Shown here piece after piece: positions 25,124 through 34,438 of a DNA stretch of 64,000 nt (within the stretch, counting starts at the first letter, position 1; each line of letters starts with the position of its first letter). The position numbers and the translations under genes are program-made. The notes under the pieces are model-generated. The model saw nothing but the letters and a program-made list of their open reading frames with translations, was not told where the DNA came from and made no database searches. Origin of the DNA: CAWBJO01 sp963789175 (lineage in GTDB: Bacteria > Pseudomonadota > Alphaproteobacteria > Rhizobiales > Aestuariivirgaceae); NCBI GenBank assembly GCA_963789175.1, contig CAWBJO010000008.1:145150-209149 (forward strand). The letters are read 5' to 3'.

Positions 25124-25894
25124 TCATGCTTCGAAGTCGAGCGTGACGGGCTTCACCACCAGCGCGAAGACGACGACGTCGACGCTCGCTGCGCCCGCCT
25201 CGAGGAGCGCCTCGGTGGCCGCCTCGGCCGAAGCGCCGGTGGTCAGCACGTCGTCGATCAGCACCACTCGCCTTCCGAAGAGTTTCGGCACCGCCGGTGG
25301 CGGGACCGCGAAGGCGCCGTGGACGTTGCGCGACCGCGCCCCGGCATCGAGGCCGACCTGGCTCCGCGTCGCACGGATGCGCGCCAGTCCGTCGTGATCG
25401 ATCGGCAGCCCGGACAGGCGGGCAAGCCGCTCGGCGAGCAGGGTCGCCTGGTTGTAGCGCCGCCGCCACAGTCGAAGCCGATGCAGCGGCAGCGGGACGA
25501 TCACGCCTGGCGATTCGAGCACGTCTCGCCCGGCTCGCCACATCAGCTGGGCCATCAATTGCGCGCTCTCGTGCCGGTCGTGATATTTGAGGGCGTGCAC
25601 GAACCGCGACGACCGGTCGTCGAAGGCGACGGCGGCGCGCAGCCGCTGCCACGGCGGCGGCGCGGCGAGAGCCCGCGCGCTCTGGATGTCCGGGCCGGCA
25701 TCGAAGGCGAAGGGTTCGCCCCATCGCTCGCAGCGGGGCGCGTCGATGAAGGCGAGCCGACCCCAGCATTTCGCACACAGGCCGCCGGTGCTCGTCACGC
25801 GTTCGCCGCAGCCGACGCACATCGGCGGCAGGAGGACGTCGGTGAGCCCGGCGAGCAAGCGCAGGACGACCGGCCACGGCTGTATTCTTTCCAT
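25124..25894 (-). CDS. comF: ComF family protein (phosphoribosyltransferase-like)
   Basis: A 256-residue ComF-type protein. It has an N-terminal zinc-finger-like set of cysteines (MCVGCGERV...GGLCAKCWGRL) and a C-terminal phosphoribosyltransferase fold with the PRPP-binding signature VVLIDDVLTTGASAEAA and RRRYNQATLLAERLA. ComF supports DNA uptake or replication-restart in transformable bacteria, and its role here is inferred. ATG 25894 starts MERIQPWPVV. It diverges from the methyltransferase at 25943. Confidence 0.9.
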   Translation of the reverse strand: MERIQPWPVVLRLLAGLTDVLLPPMCVGCGERVTSTGGLCAKCWGRLAFIDAPRCERWGEPFAFDAGPDIQSARALAAPPPWQRLRAAVAFDDRSSRFVHALKYHDRHESAQLMAQLMWRAGRDVLESPGVIVPLPLHRLRLWRRRYNQATLLAERLARLSGLPIDHDGLARIRATRSQVGLDAGARSRNVHGAFAVPPPAVPKLFGRRVVLIDDVLTTGASAEAATEALLEAGAASVDVVVFALVVKPVTLDFEA

Positions 25895-25942
25895 CGCGAG
25901 GCGCAGCAAGTACAACGTCGGGCGAACCAACGGCAACGGGTC

Positions 25943-26824
25943 ATGGGCGACATACCAAAGATTTTCGACCGCCGACTGGTGCGCTGGCGCCGCGACCGCT
26001 CCTTCCGGTCCGGCCGGCGGCCAACGTTTCTCGATGCGGCGGTCGCCGCGGAGCTCGCCGACCGCCTGGCCGGCGTCAACCGGCCGTTCGCCACCATCGT
26101 CGTCCATGGCGCCGGCGACCGCAGCCTCGCCGCGGGGCTCCGGGAACGGCTGGCCGGAACCCGCGTCGTGGAGACCGACGTCGTGCCGAGAGCGGGTGTC
26201 GGATTGGTCTTCGACGACGAGGCCCTGCCCTTTGCGGCCGGAAGCGTCGATGCCTTCGTCCATGCTTCGGGGCTCGAGACGGTCAACGACGTTCCAGGCG
26301 CGCTGGCCCAGATCCGCCAGGCATTGAAGCCCGACGGACTTTTTCTTGCCGCCCTTCTTGGCGGCGAGACTCTGAAGGAACTGCGCTCGGCCTGGCTGTG
26401 GGCCGACTCCGAAACCTATTCAGGCGCTTCGCCGCGCGTCGCGCCGCTCGTCGACGTGGCCGCCTGGGGAGCACTTCTTGGGCGCACTGGTTTTGCCTTG
26501 CCGGTCGTCGACCGCGACCGCCTGACGGTCCGCTACGCCCATCCCCTCGACCTCATGTCGGACCTCCGCCGCCTCGGTCTTGCGAACAGCATGGTCGAAC
26601 GCTCGCGCCGGCCGGTGACCCGAGGTTTGCTGGCGGGCGTCGTCGATCGCTACCGGCGCACTGGCGCCGATCCGGACGGACGCATGCGCGCCGCCTTCGA
26701 GGTCGTCTACTTGACCGGCTGGTCGCCGCACGAAAGCCAGCCCAAGCCGCTTAAGCCGGGATCGGCACGCCGACGTCTCGCCGATGCCCTTCAGGTGAAG
26801 GAGCATCGGCTGAAGCGGGACTAG
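25943..26824 (+). CDS. SAM-dependent methyltransferase (BioC/NDUFAF5-like)
   Basis: A 293-residue class I methyltransferase domain protein starting MGDIPKIFDRRLVRWRRDR. The phrase ifDR.l.r.rrdR and the position beside comF match the alphaproteobacterial group related to NDUFAF5 (an arginine hydroxylase assembly factor of complex I) and to BioC. The SAM-binding loop is degenerate (VVHGAGDRSLAAGL in place of a GxGxG core), while the SVDAFVHASGLETVNDVP motif is conserved. The substrate is uncertain. ATG 25943, 48 bases from comF. Confidence 0.8.
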   Translation: MGDIPKIFDRRLVRWRRDRSFRSGRRPTFLDAAVAAELADRLAGVNRPFATIVVHGAGDRSLAAGLRERLAGTRVVETDVVPRAGVGLVFDDEALPFAAGSVDAFVHASGLETVNDVPGALAQIRQALKPDGLFLAALLGGETLKELRSAWLWADSETYSGASPRVAPLVDVAAWGALLGRTGFALPVVDRDRLTVRYAHPLDLMSDLRRLGLANSMVERSRRPVTRGLLAGVVDRYRRTGADPDGRMRAAFEVVYLTGWSPHESQPKPLKPGSARRRLADALQVKEHRLKRD

Positions 26825-26970
26825 AGGAAGGCCAGCGAGGCGTTGAGGGCTTGCAGCGCGACGATGATCCCGAGGATCACCGCGCCGGCGATGAGCTTGA
26901 GCTCGATACTTCGCGACTCCTTCGCCGTAGCGGCGACCGCCTTTGGCCTGTTTCGCCCGTTGAAGCGCAT
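26821..26970 (-). CDS. 49-residue single-pass membrane protein
   Basis: A short ORF starting ATG 26968-26970 with GGAGG placed 7 bases upstream on the minus strand. The product begins with a basic stretch (MRFNGRNRPKAVAATAKESR) and continues into one hydrophobic helix, LIAGAVILGIIVALQALN, ending at TAG 26821. Its stop overlaps the methyltransferase stop from the other strand by two bases. The strong ribosome binding site and well-formed membrane segment support a real gene. Function unknown. It follows mutT on the same strand by 67 bases. Confidence 0.6.
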   Translation of the reverse strand: MRFNGRNRPKAVAATAKESRSIELKLIAGAVILGIIVALQALNASLAFL

Positions 26971-27037
26971 GACCTAACCTCCATCGACGCATGGCCGCTC
27001 TATTGCGGCTTCTTGCCCGTTTGAGCGCCAGCGACTC

Positions 27038-27445
27038 CTAGAGCGAATCAATCAGATGCGGGATGACCGGCAGGTCCGCCGGCGGCATCGGATACGCGCG
27101 AAGTTGCTGGGGCTTGACCCATTTGAGTTCCTGACCCTCGTTCGCCGTCACGACACCGTGCCATCGTCTGCACACGTAGAGGGGCATGATAAGGTGAAAA
27201 GTGTCATATCCATGACTGGCGAAGGTGAGCGGCGCCAGGCACGCTTCGGTGACGTCGATGCCGAGCTCTTCCTTCAGTTCACGGATGAGTGCGAGCTCGG
27301 GGCGCTCGTCGCCTTCGATCTTTCCCCCGGGAAACTCCCAAAACCCGGCAAGCGGCTTGCCCTCCGGACGGCGCGCGATGAGCACGCGTCCGTCGGCATC
27401 GACGAGGGCGCAGGCGGCGACGAGGACGATCGGTTTTCCGCTCAT
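27038..27445 (-). CDS. mutT: 8-oxo-dGTP diphosphatase (Nudix, MutT)
   Basis: A 135-residue Nudix hydrolase that removes oxidised guanine nucleotides. The Nudix box is intact: GKIEGDERPELALIRELKEELGI, the expected GX5EX7REUXEEXGU. The start ATG 27443-27445 gives MSGKPIVLVAACALVDADGRVLIARRP, the normal N-terminus. Divergent from the XRE-cupin regulator, sharing a 159-base region. Confidence 0.9.
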   Translation of the reverse strand: MSGKPIVLVAACALVDADGRVLIARRPEGKPLAGFWEFPGGKIEGDERPELALIRELKEELGIDVTEACLAPLTFASHGYDTFHLIMPLYVCRRWHGVVTANEGQELKWVKPQQLRAYPMPPADLPVIPHLIDSL

Positions 27446-27604
27446 GGGTCGCTTCAAGGTCTCCGGCGAAACATCGGAAGTGATTCGCGAACCGCGCCTC
27501 CCGGGATGCAAGGCCGCCCCGCGTTTTATCAAGGTCCTTCGTCCGCGCAACTCCGGGAACCCCGCCGCTTGACGTTCTCCCGTATTCGAGAGAAATTCCC
27601 ATAC

Positions 27605-28171
27605 ATGGAAACAGCGACGGGCGACGCCATCGATCGTCGTATCGCCAGGCGCCTGCGGGCGCTGCGGTCGGAACGCAGCTGGTCGCTCGACGAGCTTGCC
27701 CGCCGAGCCAAGGTGAGCCGCGCCACCCTGTCCCGGCTGGAGAACGGCGAGGTGAGCGCCACCGCGAGCGTCCTGGGTCGGATCGCCGCCGCCTACGGCC
27801 TCGCCATCTCTCGCCTCATGCACATGGTGGAGGATCGGTTTACGTCCATCATCCGGACCGCCGCCCAGCCGGTCTGGACGGACCCGGCCGTCGGATTCCG
27901 CCGGCGGTCCGTTTCGCCGCCGGCCCGCGACCTCGCCGGCGAGGTCCTCGAATGCACCCTCGCGCCGGCGACCCGCATCGCCTATGACGAGCCGCCCCGC
28001 CCGGGACTCGAACATCACCTCCTGCTGCTCGAAGGCCGGCTGCAGCTGACGCTCGGGACCGAGTCCCACCAGCTCGAGCCCGGCGACTGCCTCCGCTACC
28101 AGCTCTTCGGTCCCGCCGTCTTCGCGACGCCGGCGAGGAGCAAGGCCCGCTACCTCTTGTTCATCGTGTGA
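27605..28171 (+). CDS. XRE family regulator with C-terminal cupin
   Basis: A 188-residue protein with an N-terminal helix-turn-helix (about residues 10-65, LRALRSERSWSLDELARRA, SRATLSRLENGEVSAT) and a C-terminal cupin beta-barrel (about 100-185, HHLLLLEGRLQLTLG and the GDCLRYQ segment) that may bind a small ligand. Such regulators often control transporters or an adjoining enzyme. The GNAT gene follows with a start overlapping this stop, so it is the likely target or partner. ATG 27605. Confidence 0.85.
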   Translation: METATGDAIDRRIARRLRALRSERSWSLDELARRAKVSRATLSRLENGEVSATASVLGRIAAAYGLAISRLMHMVEDRFTSIIRTAAQPVWTDPAVGFRRRSVSPPARDLAGEVLECTLAPATRIAYDEPPRPGLEHHLLLLEGRLQLTLGTESHQLEPGDCLRYQLFGPAVFATPARSKARYLLFIV

Positions 28172-28707
28172 TCCGCATGACCGATCCCGGCGTCGCCGCC
28201 TTCACCGCATCCGATCTCGAACGCGACCTAGAGGAATTGGGCATCCTGCTGTGCGCCTGCGTGCATGCGGGCGCGGGCGTGAGTTTCGTTTTGCCTTTCA
28301 CGGCTTCCGAGGCGGAACGGTTCTGGAAGATGAAGGTGCTTCCGCAGCTGCGTGACGGAACTGGCCATCTTCTCGTCGCGCGGGTCGATGGCCGGATCGC
28401 CGGGTGCGTGCAGCTCGACTGCGACACGCCGCCCAACCAGCCCCACCGCGCCGAGGTGCGGAAGCTTCTCGTCCATCCCGACTTCCGCCGCCGCGGCATT
28501 GCGCGGACGCTCATGCTCGCCCTCGAGGAGCTTGCAAGGCGCAAGGGCCGCACGCTCCTCACCCTCGATACCCGCACCGGCGACAAGGCCGAGCCCCTCT
28601 ATTCATCCTTGGGCTACCGGACTGTCGGCGTTATTCCCGGCTACGCCTTCGCCCCGCAGGGCGACCGTACCGAAGCGACCACCGTGATGTTCAAGGAGCT
28701 TCGCTAG
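28168..28707 (+). CDS. GNAT family N-acetyltransferase
   Basis: A 179-residue GCN5-related acetyltransferase. The acetyl-CoA binding motif is clear: KLLVHPDFRRRGIARTLMLAL, and a later strand SLGYRTVGVIPGYA completes the fold. The starting GTG 28168 overlaps the preceding stop by 4 bases, and ATG 28177 is an alternative. Coupled to the XRE-cupin gene, it may acetylate a toxin or metabolite, but nothing in the sequence names it. It converges on argJ. Confidence 0.88.
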   Translation: MIRMTDPGVAAFTASDLERDLEELGILLCACVHAGAGVSFVLPFTASEAERFWKMKVLPQLRDGTGHLLVARVDGRIAGCVQLDCDTPPNQPHRAEVRKLLVHPDFRRRGIARTLMLALEELARRKGRTLLTLDTRTGDKAEPLYSSLGYRTVGVIPGYAFAPQGDRTEATTVMFKELR

Positions 28708-28711
28708 CGGT

Positions 28712-29950
28712 TTAGCTGCGGTAGGAGCCGTTGATGTCGATGTAGCGGTGGGTCAGGTCGCACGTCCACACCGTCGACCGTCCCTTGCCGATGCCGACAT
28801 GGATGCGGATGTCGATGGCGCGGCCCTTCATGTGCGGCACGATCTCGTCTTCGCGATAGTTCGGATCGCGCATGCCGCGCTGCGCCACGCGCACTCCGCC
28901 GATCCAGATCTGTAGCTTGTCGCGATCGGCCTTCTCGCCCGATTTTCCGACCGCCATGACGATGCGGCCCCAATTGGCATCCTCGCCGGCGATCGCGGTC
29001 TTGACGAGCGGCGAGTTCGCCACCGCAAGCCCGATGCGCCGCGCCGCGTCGTCGCTCTGCGCGCCCTCCACTGCGATCGAGATGAACTTCTCCGCACCCT
29101 CCCCGTCCTTCGCCACGAGATGCGCGAGCTCGAGGCAGGCGCGATCGAGAGCCGCCGCGAATGGGGCGAGCCGGCGGTCGTCGGCGCTCGCAAGGCCCTT
29201 GGGCGCCGGCCCGGCGCTCCCCGTTGCGGCGAGAAGCAGCGTGTCGGACGTCGAAGTGTCGCCGTCGACGGTGATGCAGTTGAAGCTCTTCGCGGCGCTG
29301 CGCCTGAGCAGCGCCTGCAGCACGCGCTGCGGCACCGAGGCGTCGGTGAACAGGAAGGCCAGCATCGTCGCCATGTCGGGAGCGATCATTCCCGACCCCT
29401 TGGCGAAACCATTGATGGTGACGGTGCGGCCTGCGAGGCGCGCGGTGACGCTGACCGCCTTGGCGAAAGTATCCGTCGTCATGATCGCCCGTGCCGCGCT
29501 CTCCCATCGGTCGGCGGCGGCAGTCGCGCCGAGCTCGGGGAGGACCTTGAGGATCGGCGACGGATCGAGCGGCTCGCCGATCACGCCCGTCGAGGCGAGG
29601 AATATTTCCTCGGGCCTGCAATCGAACGTGCGGGCCGCAGCCTTGGTGACCTGCGCCACGGTCTTCATGCCCATGCTGCCGGTGAAGGCATTCGCGTTGC
29701 CGGCGTTCACGAGGATCGCCCGCGCCCGGCCGCCGCGCAGCTGTCTTGCGCACCAGTCGACCGGCGCCGAACGCGTCAGCGACCGCGTGAACACGCCCGC
29801 GATCGTCGTTCCGGGCTTGAGCAGGGCCAGCATCACGTCCGGCCGTCCACGATAGCGGATCTGGGCCTCGGCCGCGGCGAGCGTGACGCCGTCGATGGGC
29901 GGGAGCGAAGGAAAGGAATGCGGCGCCAGCGGCGAGACTCGATTCGCCAT
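28712..29950 (-). CDS. argJ: Bifunctional ornithine acetyltransferase/N-acetylglutamate synthase
   Basis: A 412-residue ArgJ that recycles the acetyl group of N-acetylornithine and makes N-acetylglutamate in arginine synthesis. It is self-cleaved at the Ala/Thr-Met-Leu-type site: the nucleophilic Thr is in DMATMLAFLFTD, and the N-terminal region has NANAFTG and STGVIGEPL. Start at ATG 29950 (MANRVSPLAPHS) rather than the TTG four codons upstream. It follows the PpiC-type isomerase by 33 bases. Confidence 0.95.
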   Translation of the reverse strand: MANRVSPLAPHSFPSLPPIDGVTLAAAEAQIRYRGRPDVMLALLKPGTTIAGVFTRSLTRSAPVDWCARQLRGGRARAILVNAGNANAFTGSMGMKTVAQVTKAAARTFDCRPEEIFLASTGVIGEPLDPSPILKVLPELGATAAADRWESAARAIMTTDTFAKAVSVTARLAGRTVTINGFAKGSGMIAPDMATMLAFLFTDASVPQRVLQALLRRSAAKSFNCITVDGDTSTSDTLLLAATGSAGPAPKGLASADDRRLAPFAAALDRACLELAHLVAKDGEGAEKFISIAVEGAQSDDAARRIGLAVANSPLVKTAIAGEDANWGRIVMAVGKSGEKADRDKLQIWIGGVRVAQRGMRDPNYREDEIVPHMKGRAIDIRIHVGIGKGRSTVWTCDLTHRYIDINGSYRS

Positions 29951-29983
29951 GGGAATTCTCAAGTCACGTCAGCCAGCACTCGG

Positions 29984-30910
29984 CTACTGTCCGGACTGGA
30001 GGTCCTGCTTGCCAGTGGCGCCGTCGGCCGGAGCGGCACCTTCCTGCTGCTTTTTCTTGAGCTCTTCGGACTTCTTGGCGTTGAGCTCCTGCAGCTTCTT
30101 CAGGTCGGGATCGAGCACTTCGATCTTCGCGGCCTCGCGCAGCTGCACGACGATGTCCTGCACCTTCTTGCGCGTGAGCACGGCGCGAATGCCGTTCTTG
30201 ACCTGCTCGAACGGCTGCGGGCCGCCCTGCTTGCGGTCTTCGACCTTGATGATGTGCCAGCCATAGTCCGTCTTGATGGGCTGCGAGACCTGGCCGACCT
30301 GGAGCGCGAAGGCTGCCTTGGAGAACTCCGGCACCATTTCTTCCTCGGAAAAATAGCCGAGGTCGCCGCCGTAGTCCTTGGATCCGTCGAGGCTGATCTT
30401 CTTCGCGACATCCTCGAATTTTTCGCCTTTTTGGACGCGAGCCAGCACGTCCTGCGCTTCCTTCTCCGTGGCGACCAGGATGTGACGGGCACGCACGCGC
30501 TCGGAAACCTGGATCTTGCTTGCCTCGCGGTCGTAGGCGGCCTTCACCTCGTCATCGGTGATCGTCGGCTTGATCTTCTGGTCGAAAAAGGCGTCCCTGA
30601 GCGACTTGGCTTGGTAGAAGGCGAGGCGGCGCTTGTATTCGGGGGTCTCGGCGATCCCGTCCTTGACGGCGGCCTGCGCGAGGAGATGTCGCTCGACCAG
30701 GTACTCGATCAGGAATGGGAACCTGAGCTTGGCGGGAAGCTCGCTCAGCTGCAGCGAGATGTCCTCGGCCGCCAGTTCCACCTCCGACGTCCGGATCTCG
30801 TGGCCGTTGATGATGACGAGGACCTTGTCTTCTTGGGACCTAGCCGTGGTCCCGCCCAGCATCATGCCTGCCGCAACAAGACCAACCGCAAAAATCCTGT
30901 TTATCTTCAT
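29984..30910 (-). CDS. Periplasmic PpiC-type peptidyl-prolyl isomerase
   Basis: A 308-residue protein with a Sec signal (MKINRIFAVGLVAAGMMLGG, cleaved near TTARSQ), an N-terminal SurA-like helical region and a parvulin domain (about residues 145-235, RARHILVATEKEAQDVLARVQ and GGDLGYFSEEEMVPEFSKAAF) with GWHIIKVEDR. It helps fold outer-membrane and periplasmic proteins after secretion. A Lys/Gln-rich tail follows. Start ATG 30910. Longer ORF upstream lies outside the signal peptide. It diverges from secA. Confidence 0.9.
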   Translation of the reverse strand: MKINRIFAVGLVAAGMMLGGTTARSQEDKVLVIINGHEIRTSEVELAAEDISLQLSELPAKLRFPFLIEYLVERHLLAQAAVKDGIAETPEYKRRLAFYQAKSLRDAFFDQKIKPTITDDEVKAAYDREASKIQVSERVRARHILVATEKEAQDVLARVQKGEKFEDVAKKISLDGSKDYGGDLGYFSEEEMVPEFSKAAFALQVGQVSQPIKTDYGWHIIKVEDRKQGGPQPFEQVKNGIRAVLTRKKVQDIVVQLREAAKIEVLDPDLKKLQELNAKKSEELKKKQQEGAAPADGATGKQDLQSGQ

Positions 30911-31325
30911 CGAATTCACCGTTCGCCGATCCTCGAGAGACCCGGAGACGCCCCCGTTCAAACGCGCTTGTTGCCGGGCAATTCCGGCATTTATATGCCT
31001 AACTCTGCCTTCGGTCCGAAGGGGTCGAGCGTGTCGGACCGGTTTTGCCGCCGCACAATGGTCGCAAAGGCCGGTGCGATCAAGGCCCGCCACATTGGCG
31101 CCATTGCACAGTTTGACGCAGCTACAACATTGAAATGGCTCAGTTCAAGTCCCAAGTGAATGCCGCGATGTCGGAAATCGGCACTTTTCGGCGAAGGAGG
31201 CATCGCAGGTGCTGCCGATGGTCGCGCGGATTGCCCCCGCCCGGTGATTTGATTACAAATCCGCCACGGGTAAATGAGGCCCCAAGGCTTCGGCAGGCCT
31301 GATCTGGCCCGGAGGAATTGTTCGC
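30911..31325. other. Divergent intergenic region ppi/secA
   Basis: About 415 bases between two divergent genes. It must carry both promoters. A TTGACG about 190 bases upstream of secA is the only sigma-70-like hexamer I would note. The ORFs across it are not convincing. No leader peptide like SecM is seen before secA. Confidence 0.35.
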
Positions 31326-34079
31326 ATGCTCGGAATTGGTTCGCTCGCCTCGAAGATCTTCGGGTCCTCCAACGATCGCAAGGTCAAGCAGTACAGCGCC
31401 CGCGTCCCCGCCATCAACGCCCTCGAGCCCGAGATCGCCAAGCTCACCGACGCCGAGCTCAAGACCCGCACCGACGAGTTTCGCAGGCAATTCGCCGCCG
31501 GCACCTCCCTCGACGATCTGCTCGTGCCCGCTTTCGCCACCGTCCGCGAGGCCGCCAAGCGCACCCTCGGCCAGCGGCACTTCGATGTGCAGCTCGTCGG
31601 CGGCATGGTCCTCCACGAGGGCCGCATCGCCGAGATGAAGACCGGTGAAGGCAAGACCCTCGTCGCCACCCTGCCCGTCTATCTCAACGCCATCGCCGGC
31701 AAGGGCGTCCACGTCGTGACTGTCAACGACTACCTCGCCCGCCGCGACGCCGGCTGGATGGGACAGATCTACGAATTCCTCGGCCTCACCGTCGGCTGCA
31801 TCGTCCACGGCCTCACCGACGAGGAGCGGCGCGAGCAGTACGCGCGCGACGTCACCTACGGCACCAACAACGAGCTTGGCTTCGACTACCTCCGCGACAA
31901 CATGAAGTACCATCTCGAGGAGATGGTCCAGCGCGGCCACAACTTCGCTATCGTCGACGAGGTCGACTCGATCCTGGTCGATGAAGCGCGCACGCCGCTC
32001 ATCATCTCCGGACCCGTCGAGGACCGCTCCGATCTCTACAATACCCTTGATGCCTACATTCCCCGCCTGACCCGCGAGCACTACGAGCTCGACGAGAAGC
32101 AGCGCACCGTCACCCTGACCGAGGCCGGCAACGAGCACCTCGAGCAGATGCTGCGGCAGGACGGCGTGCTGCGCGGCGATCAGCTCTACGATATCGACAA
32201 CGTGACCGTCGTCCATCATGTCAACCAGGCGCTGCGCGCCCACACGCTTTTCCAGCGCGATCGCGACTACATCGTCAAGGACAACCAGGTCATCATCATC
32301 GACGAGTTCACCGGCCGCATGATGCCGGGCCGTCGCTATTCCGAGGGGCTCCACCAGGCGCTCGAGGCCAAGGAGCACGTCGCCATCCAGCCCGAGAACC
32401 GCACCCTCGCCTCCATCACCTTCCAGAACTACTTCCGCCTTTATGCCAAGCTCGCCGGCATGACCGGCACGGCGGCAACCGAGGCGGAGGAGTTCGGCGA
32501 CATCTACCGTCTCGACGTCGTCGAGATCCCGACCAACGTTCCCGTCATGCGCACCGACGAGGACGACGAGGTCTATAGGACCTTCAGCGAGAAGACGAAG
32601 TCGATCGTCGCCCTCATCGAGGAGTGTCGGGCCCGCAAGCAGCCGGTCCTCGTCGGCACGACGTCGATCGAGAAGTCCGAGGCCCTCGCCTCGGTGCTGA
32701 AGTCGAGCGGCATCCCGCACAGCGTACTCAACGCCCGGTATCACGAGCAGGAGGCGCAGATCATCGCCCAGGCCGGCGTTCCCGGCGCCGTCACCATCGC
32801 CACCAACATGGCCGGCCGCGGCACCGACATCCAGCTCGGCGGCAACGCCGACATGCGCCTGTCGACCGAGCTCGAGGGAATCACCGACGAGGCCGAGCGG
32901 ACCCGGCGCGCCGGCGAGATCCGCGCCGAGATCGCCCGCAACCGCGAAACGGTCATCGCCGGCGGCGGTCTCTTCGTCATCGGCACCGAGCGCCACGAGA
33001 GCCGCCGCATCGACAATCAGCTGCGCGGCCGTTCGGGACGCCAGGGCGATCCCGGCCGTTCGCGCTTCTTTCTGTCGCTCGACGACGACCTCATGCGCAT
33101 CTTCGGCTCCGAGCGCATGGACAAGATGCTTCAGACCCTCGGCCTCAAGGAAGGCGAGGCTATCGTCCATCCGTGGATCAACAAGGCACTCGAGAAGGCC
33201 CAGCAGAAGGTCGAGGCCCGCAACTTCGACATCCGCAAGAACCTGCTCAAGTTCGACAACGTGATGAACGACCAGCGCAAGGTCATCTTCGAGCAGCGCA
33301 TCGAGGTCATGAGCGGCACCGACGTGCCCGAGACGATCGACGACATGCGCGACCAGGTCATCGCCAAGCTCGTCGCCAAGCACATCCCGCAATCGGCCTA
33401 TGCCGAGCAGTGGGACGTCGCCGGCCTCGGCGGCCGCTTGCGCGAGGTGCTGAACCTCGAACTGCCGGTCGAGGAGTGGGCAAAGGAGGAAGGCATCGCC
33501 GATGACGAGATCCGCGACCGCATCGACAAGGCCGCCAACGAGCTCTACCTCGGCAAGCGCGAGCGCTATACGCCGGAGATCATGATGCAGGTTGAGAAGG
33601 CGGTCCTCCTGCAGACCCTCGATCACCTGTGGCGCGACCATCTCGTGATGCTCGATCACCTCCGCCAGGTCGTCGGCTTGCGGGGCTACGGCCAGCGCGA
33701 CCCCCTCAATGAATACAAGACCGAAGGCTTCAACCTGTTCGAGCAGATGATCGAGCGCCTGCGCGAGCTCGTCTCGGGCCAGCTCATGCGCGTCGAGGTG
33801 TCCGAGCGTCCGCCCGCCGACTTGCTGCCGGCCGAAGACGAGCTCCCCGAGATGGAGGCTCATCACATGGATCCGGTGACCGGTGAGGACGATGTCGTGG
33901 AGGCGCCTGCCCCCCGCATCGCCACTGGCATCGCCCAGATGGCCGACCGCGCCCAGAAGCGGTCGCGGGCCGAGGTCGACAAGGCCAATCCGGCGACCTG
34001 GGGCAAGGTCGGGCGCAACGAGCTCTGCCCCTGTGGGTCGGGCAAGAAGTTCAAGCACTGCCACGGCGTCTTCGCCTGA
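31326..34079 (+). CDS. secA: Preprotein translocase ATPase SecA
   Basis: A 917-residue SecA motor that drives unfolded proteins through SecYEG. Walker A is MKTGEGKT (residues 105-112), the DEVDSILVDEARTPLIISG Walker B/IRA region and NMAGRGTDIQLGGNADMRL are intact. The C-terminus has the zinc-binding tail C-P-C-x8-C-H used for SecB and phospholipid contact. A full-length, in-frame gene of normal size. ATG 31326 preceded by GGAGGAATTGTTCG. Confidence 0.97.
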   Translation: MLGIGSLASKIFGSSNDRKVKQYSARVPAINALEPEIAKLTDAELKTRTDEFRRQFAAGTSLDDLLVPAFATVREAAKRTLGQRHFDVQLVGGMVLHEGRIAEMKTGEGKTLVATLPVYLNAIAGKGVHVVTVNDYLARRDAGWMGQIYEFLGLTVGCIVHGLTDEERREQYARDVTYGTNNELGFDYLRDNMKYHLEEMVQRGHNFAIVDEVDSILVDEARTPLIISGPVEDRSDLYNTLDAYIPRLTREHYELDEKQRTVTLTEAGNEHLEQMLRQDGVLRGDQLYDIDNVTVVHHVNQALRAHTLFQRDRDYIVKDNQVIIIDEFTGRMMPGRRYSEGLHQALEAKEHVAIQPENRTLASITFQNYFRLYAKLAGMTGTAATEAEEFGDIYRLDVVEIPTNVPVMRTDEDDEVYRTFSEKTKSIVALIEECRARKQPVLVGTTSIEKSEALASVLKSSGIPHSVLNARYHEQEAQIIAQAGVPGAVTIATNMAGRGTDIQLGGNADMRLSTELEGITDEAERTRRAGEIRAEIARNRETVIAGGGLFVIGTERHESRRIDNQLRGRSGRQGDPGRSRFFLSLDDDLMRIFGSERMDKMLQTLGLKEGEAIVHPWINKALEKAQQKVEARNFDIRKNLLKFDNVMNDQRKVIFEQRIEVMSGTDVPETIDDMRDQVIAKLVAKHIPQSAYAEQWDVAGLGGRLREVLNLELPVEEWAKEEGIADDEIRDRIDKAANELYLGKRERYTPEIMMQVEKAVLLQTLDHLWRDHLVMLDHLRQVVGLRGYGQRDPLNEYKTEGFNLFEQMIERLRELVSGQLMRVEVSERPPADLLPAEDELPEMEAHHMDPVTGEDDVVEAPAPRIATGIAQMADRAQKRSRAEVDKANPATWGKVGRNELCPCGSGKKFKHCHGVFA

Positions 34080-34438
34080 GGCGGATCGCTCGCCGCCCGA
34101 AGCGACGTCTGCCCCGATTGCCGTCATCCTTAATCTTTGGTTGACGCGTCCGGCCGCCCGGCCGGCCGCAAGCCGCCGAGGGACCCGCGGCCGTGCGATC
34201 GCGGCAAGCCAGTACGTGCAGGATTTACGGGCCTGTTTGGGTCGCCGCGAGCGGGTTCGGTAAAGATCGGCGCGCCGAACGGCCCGGCTCTTTACCACGC
34301 CATTTTACTAAGCCCATGAATTCGCTCCCGCCCGGGAGTGCCCACATCAATAAATCTTAAGGGTTCGCGTTTAGGAATTGTCCGCAAGTGACGTGCAAGA
34401 GTCGCTGTGCGTGCAGGAACGGCATTAACGGTAGAACG
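34080..34438. other. Intergenic region secA to Flp pilin
   Basis: About 360 bases. Reading it, I find no gene, no clear T-tracted terminator for secA and no certain promoter. An AT-rich stretch near 34345-34375 (AATAAATCTTAAGGG) just before the pilin gene is a plausible promoter region. Confidence 0.3.

Noticed and set aside
31140..34298. 1052-residue open frame on the minus strand opposite secA
   Set aside because: It is a GC-driven shadow: the plus strand encodes an intact SecA with all motifs, and the antisense frame gives no recognisable protein.
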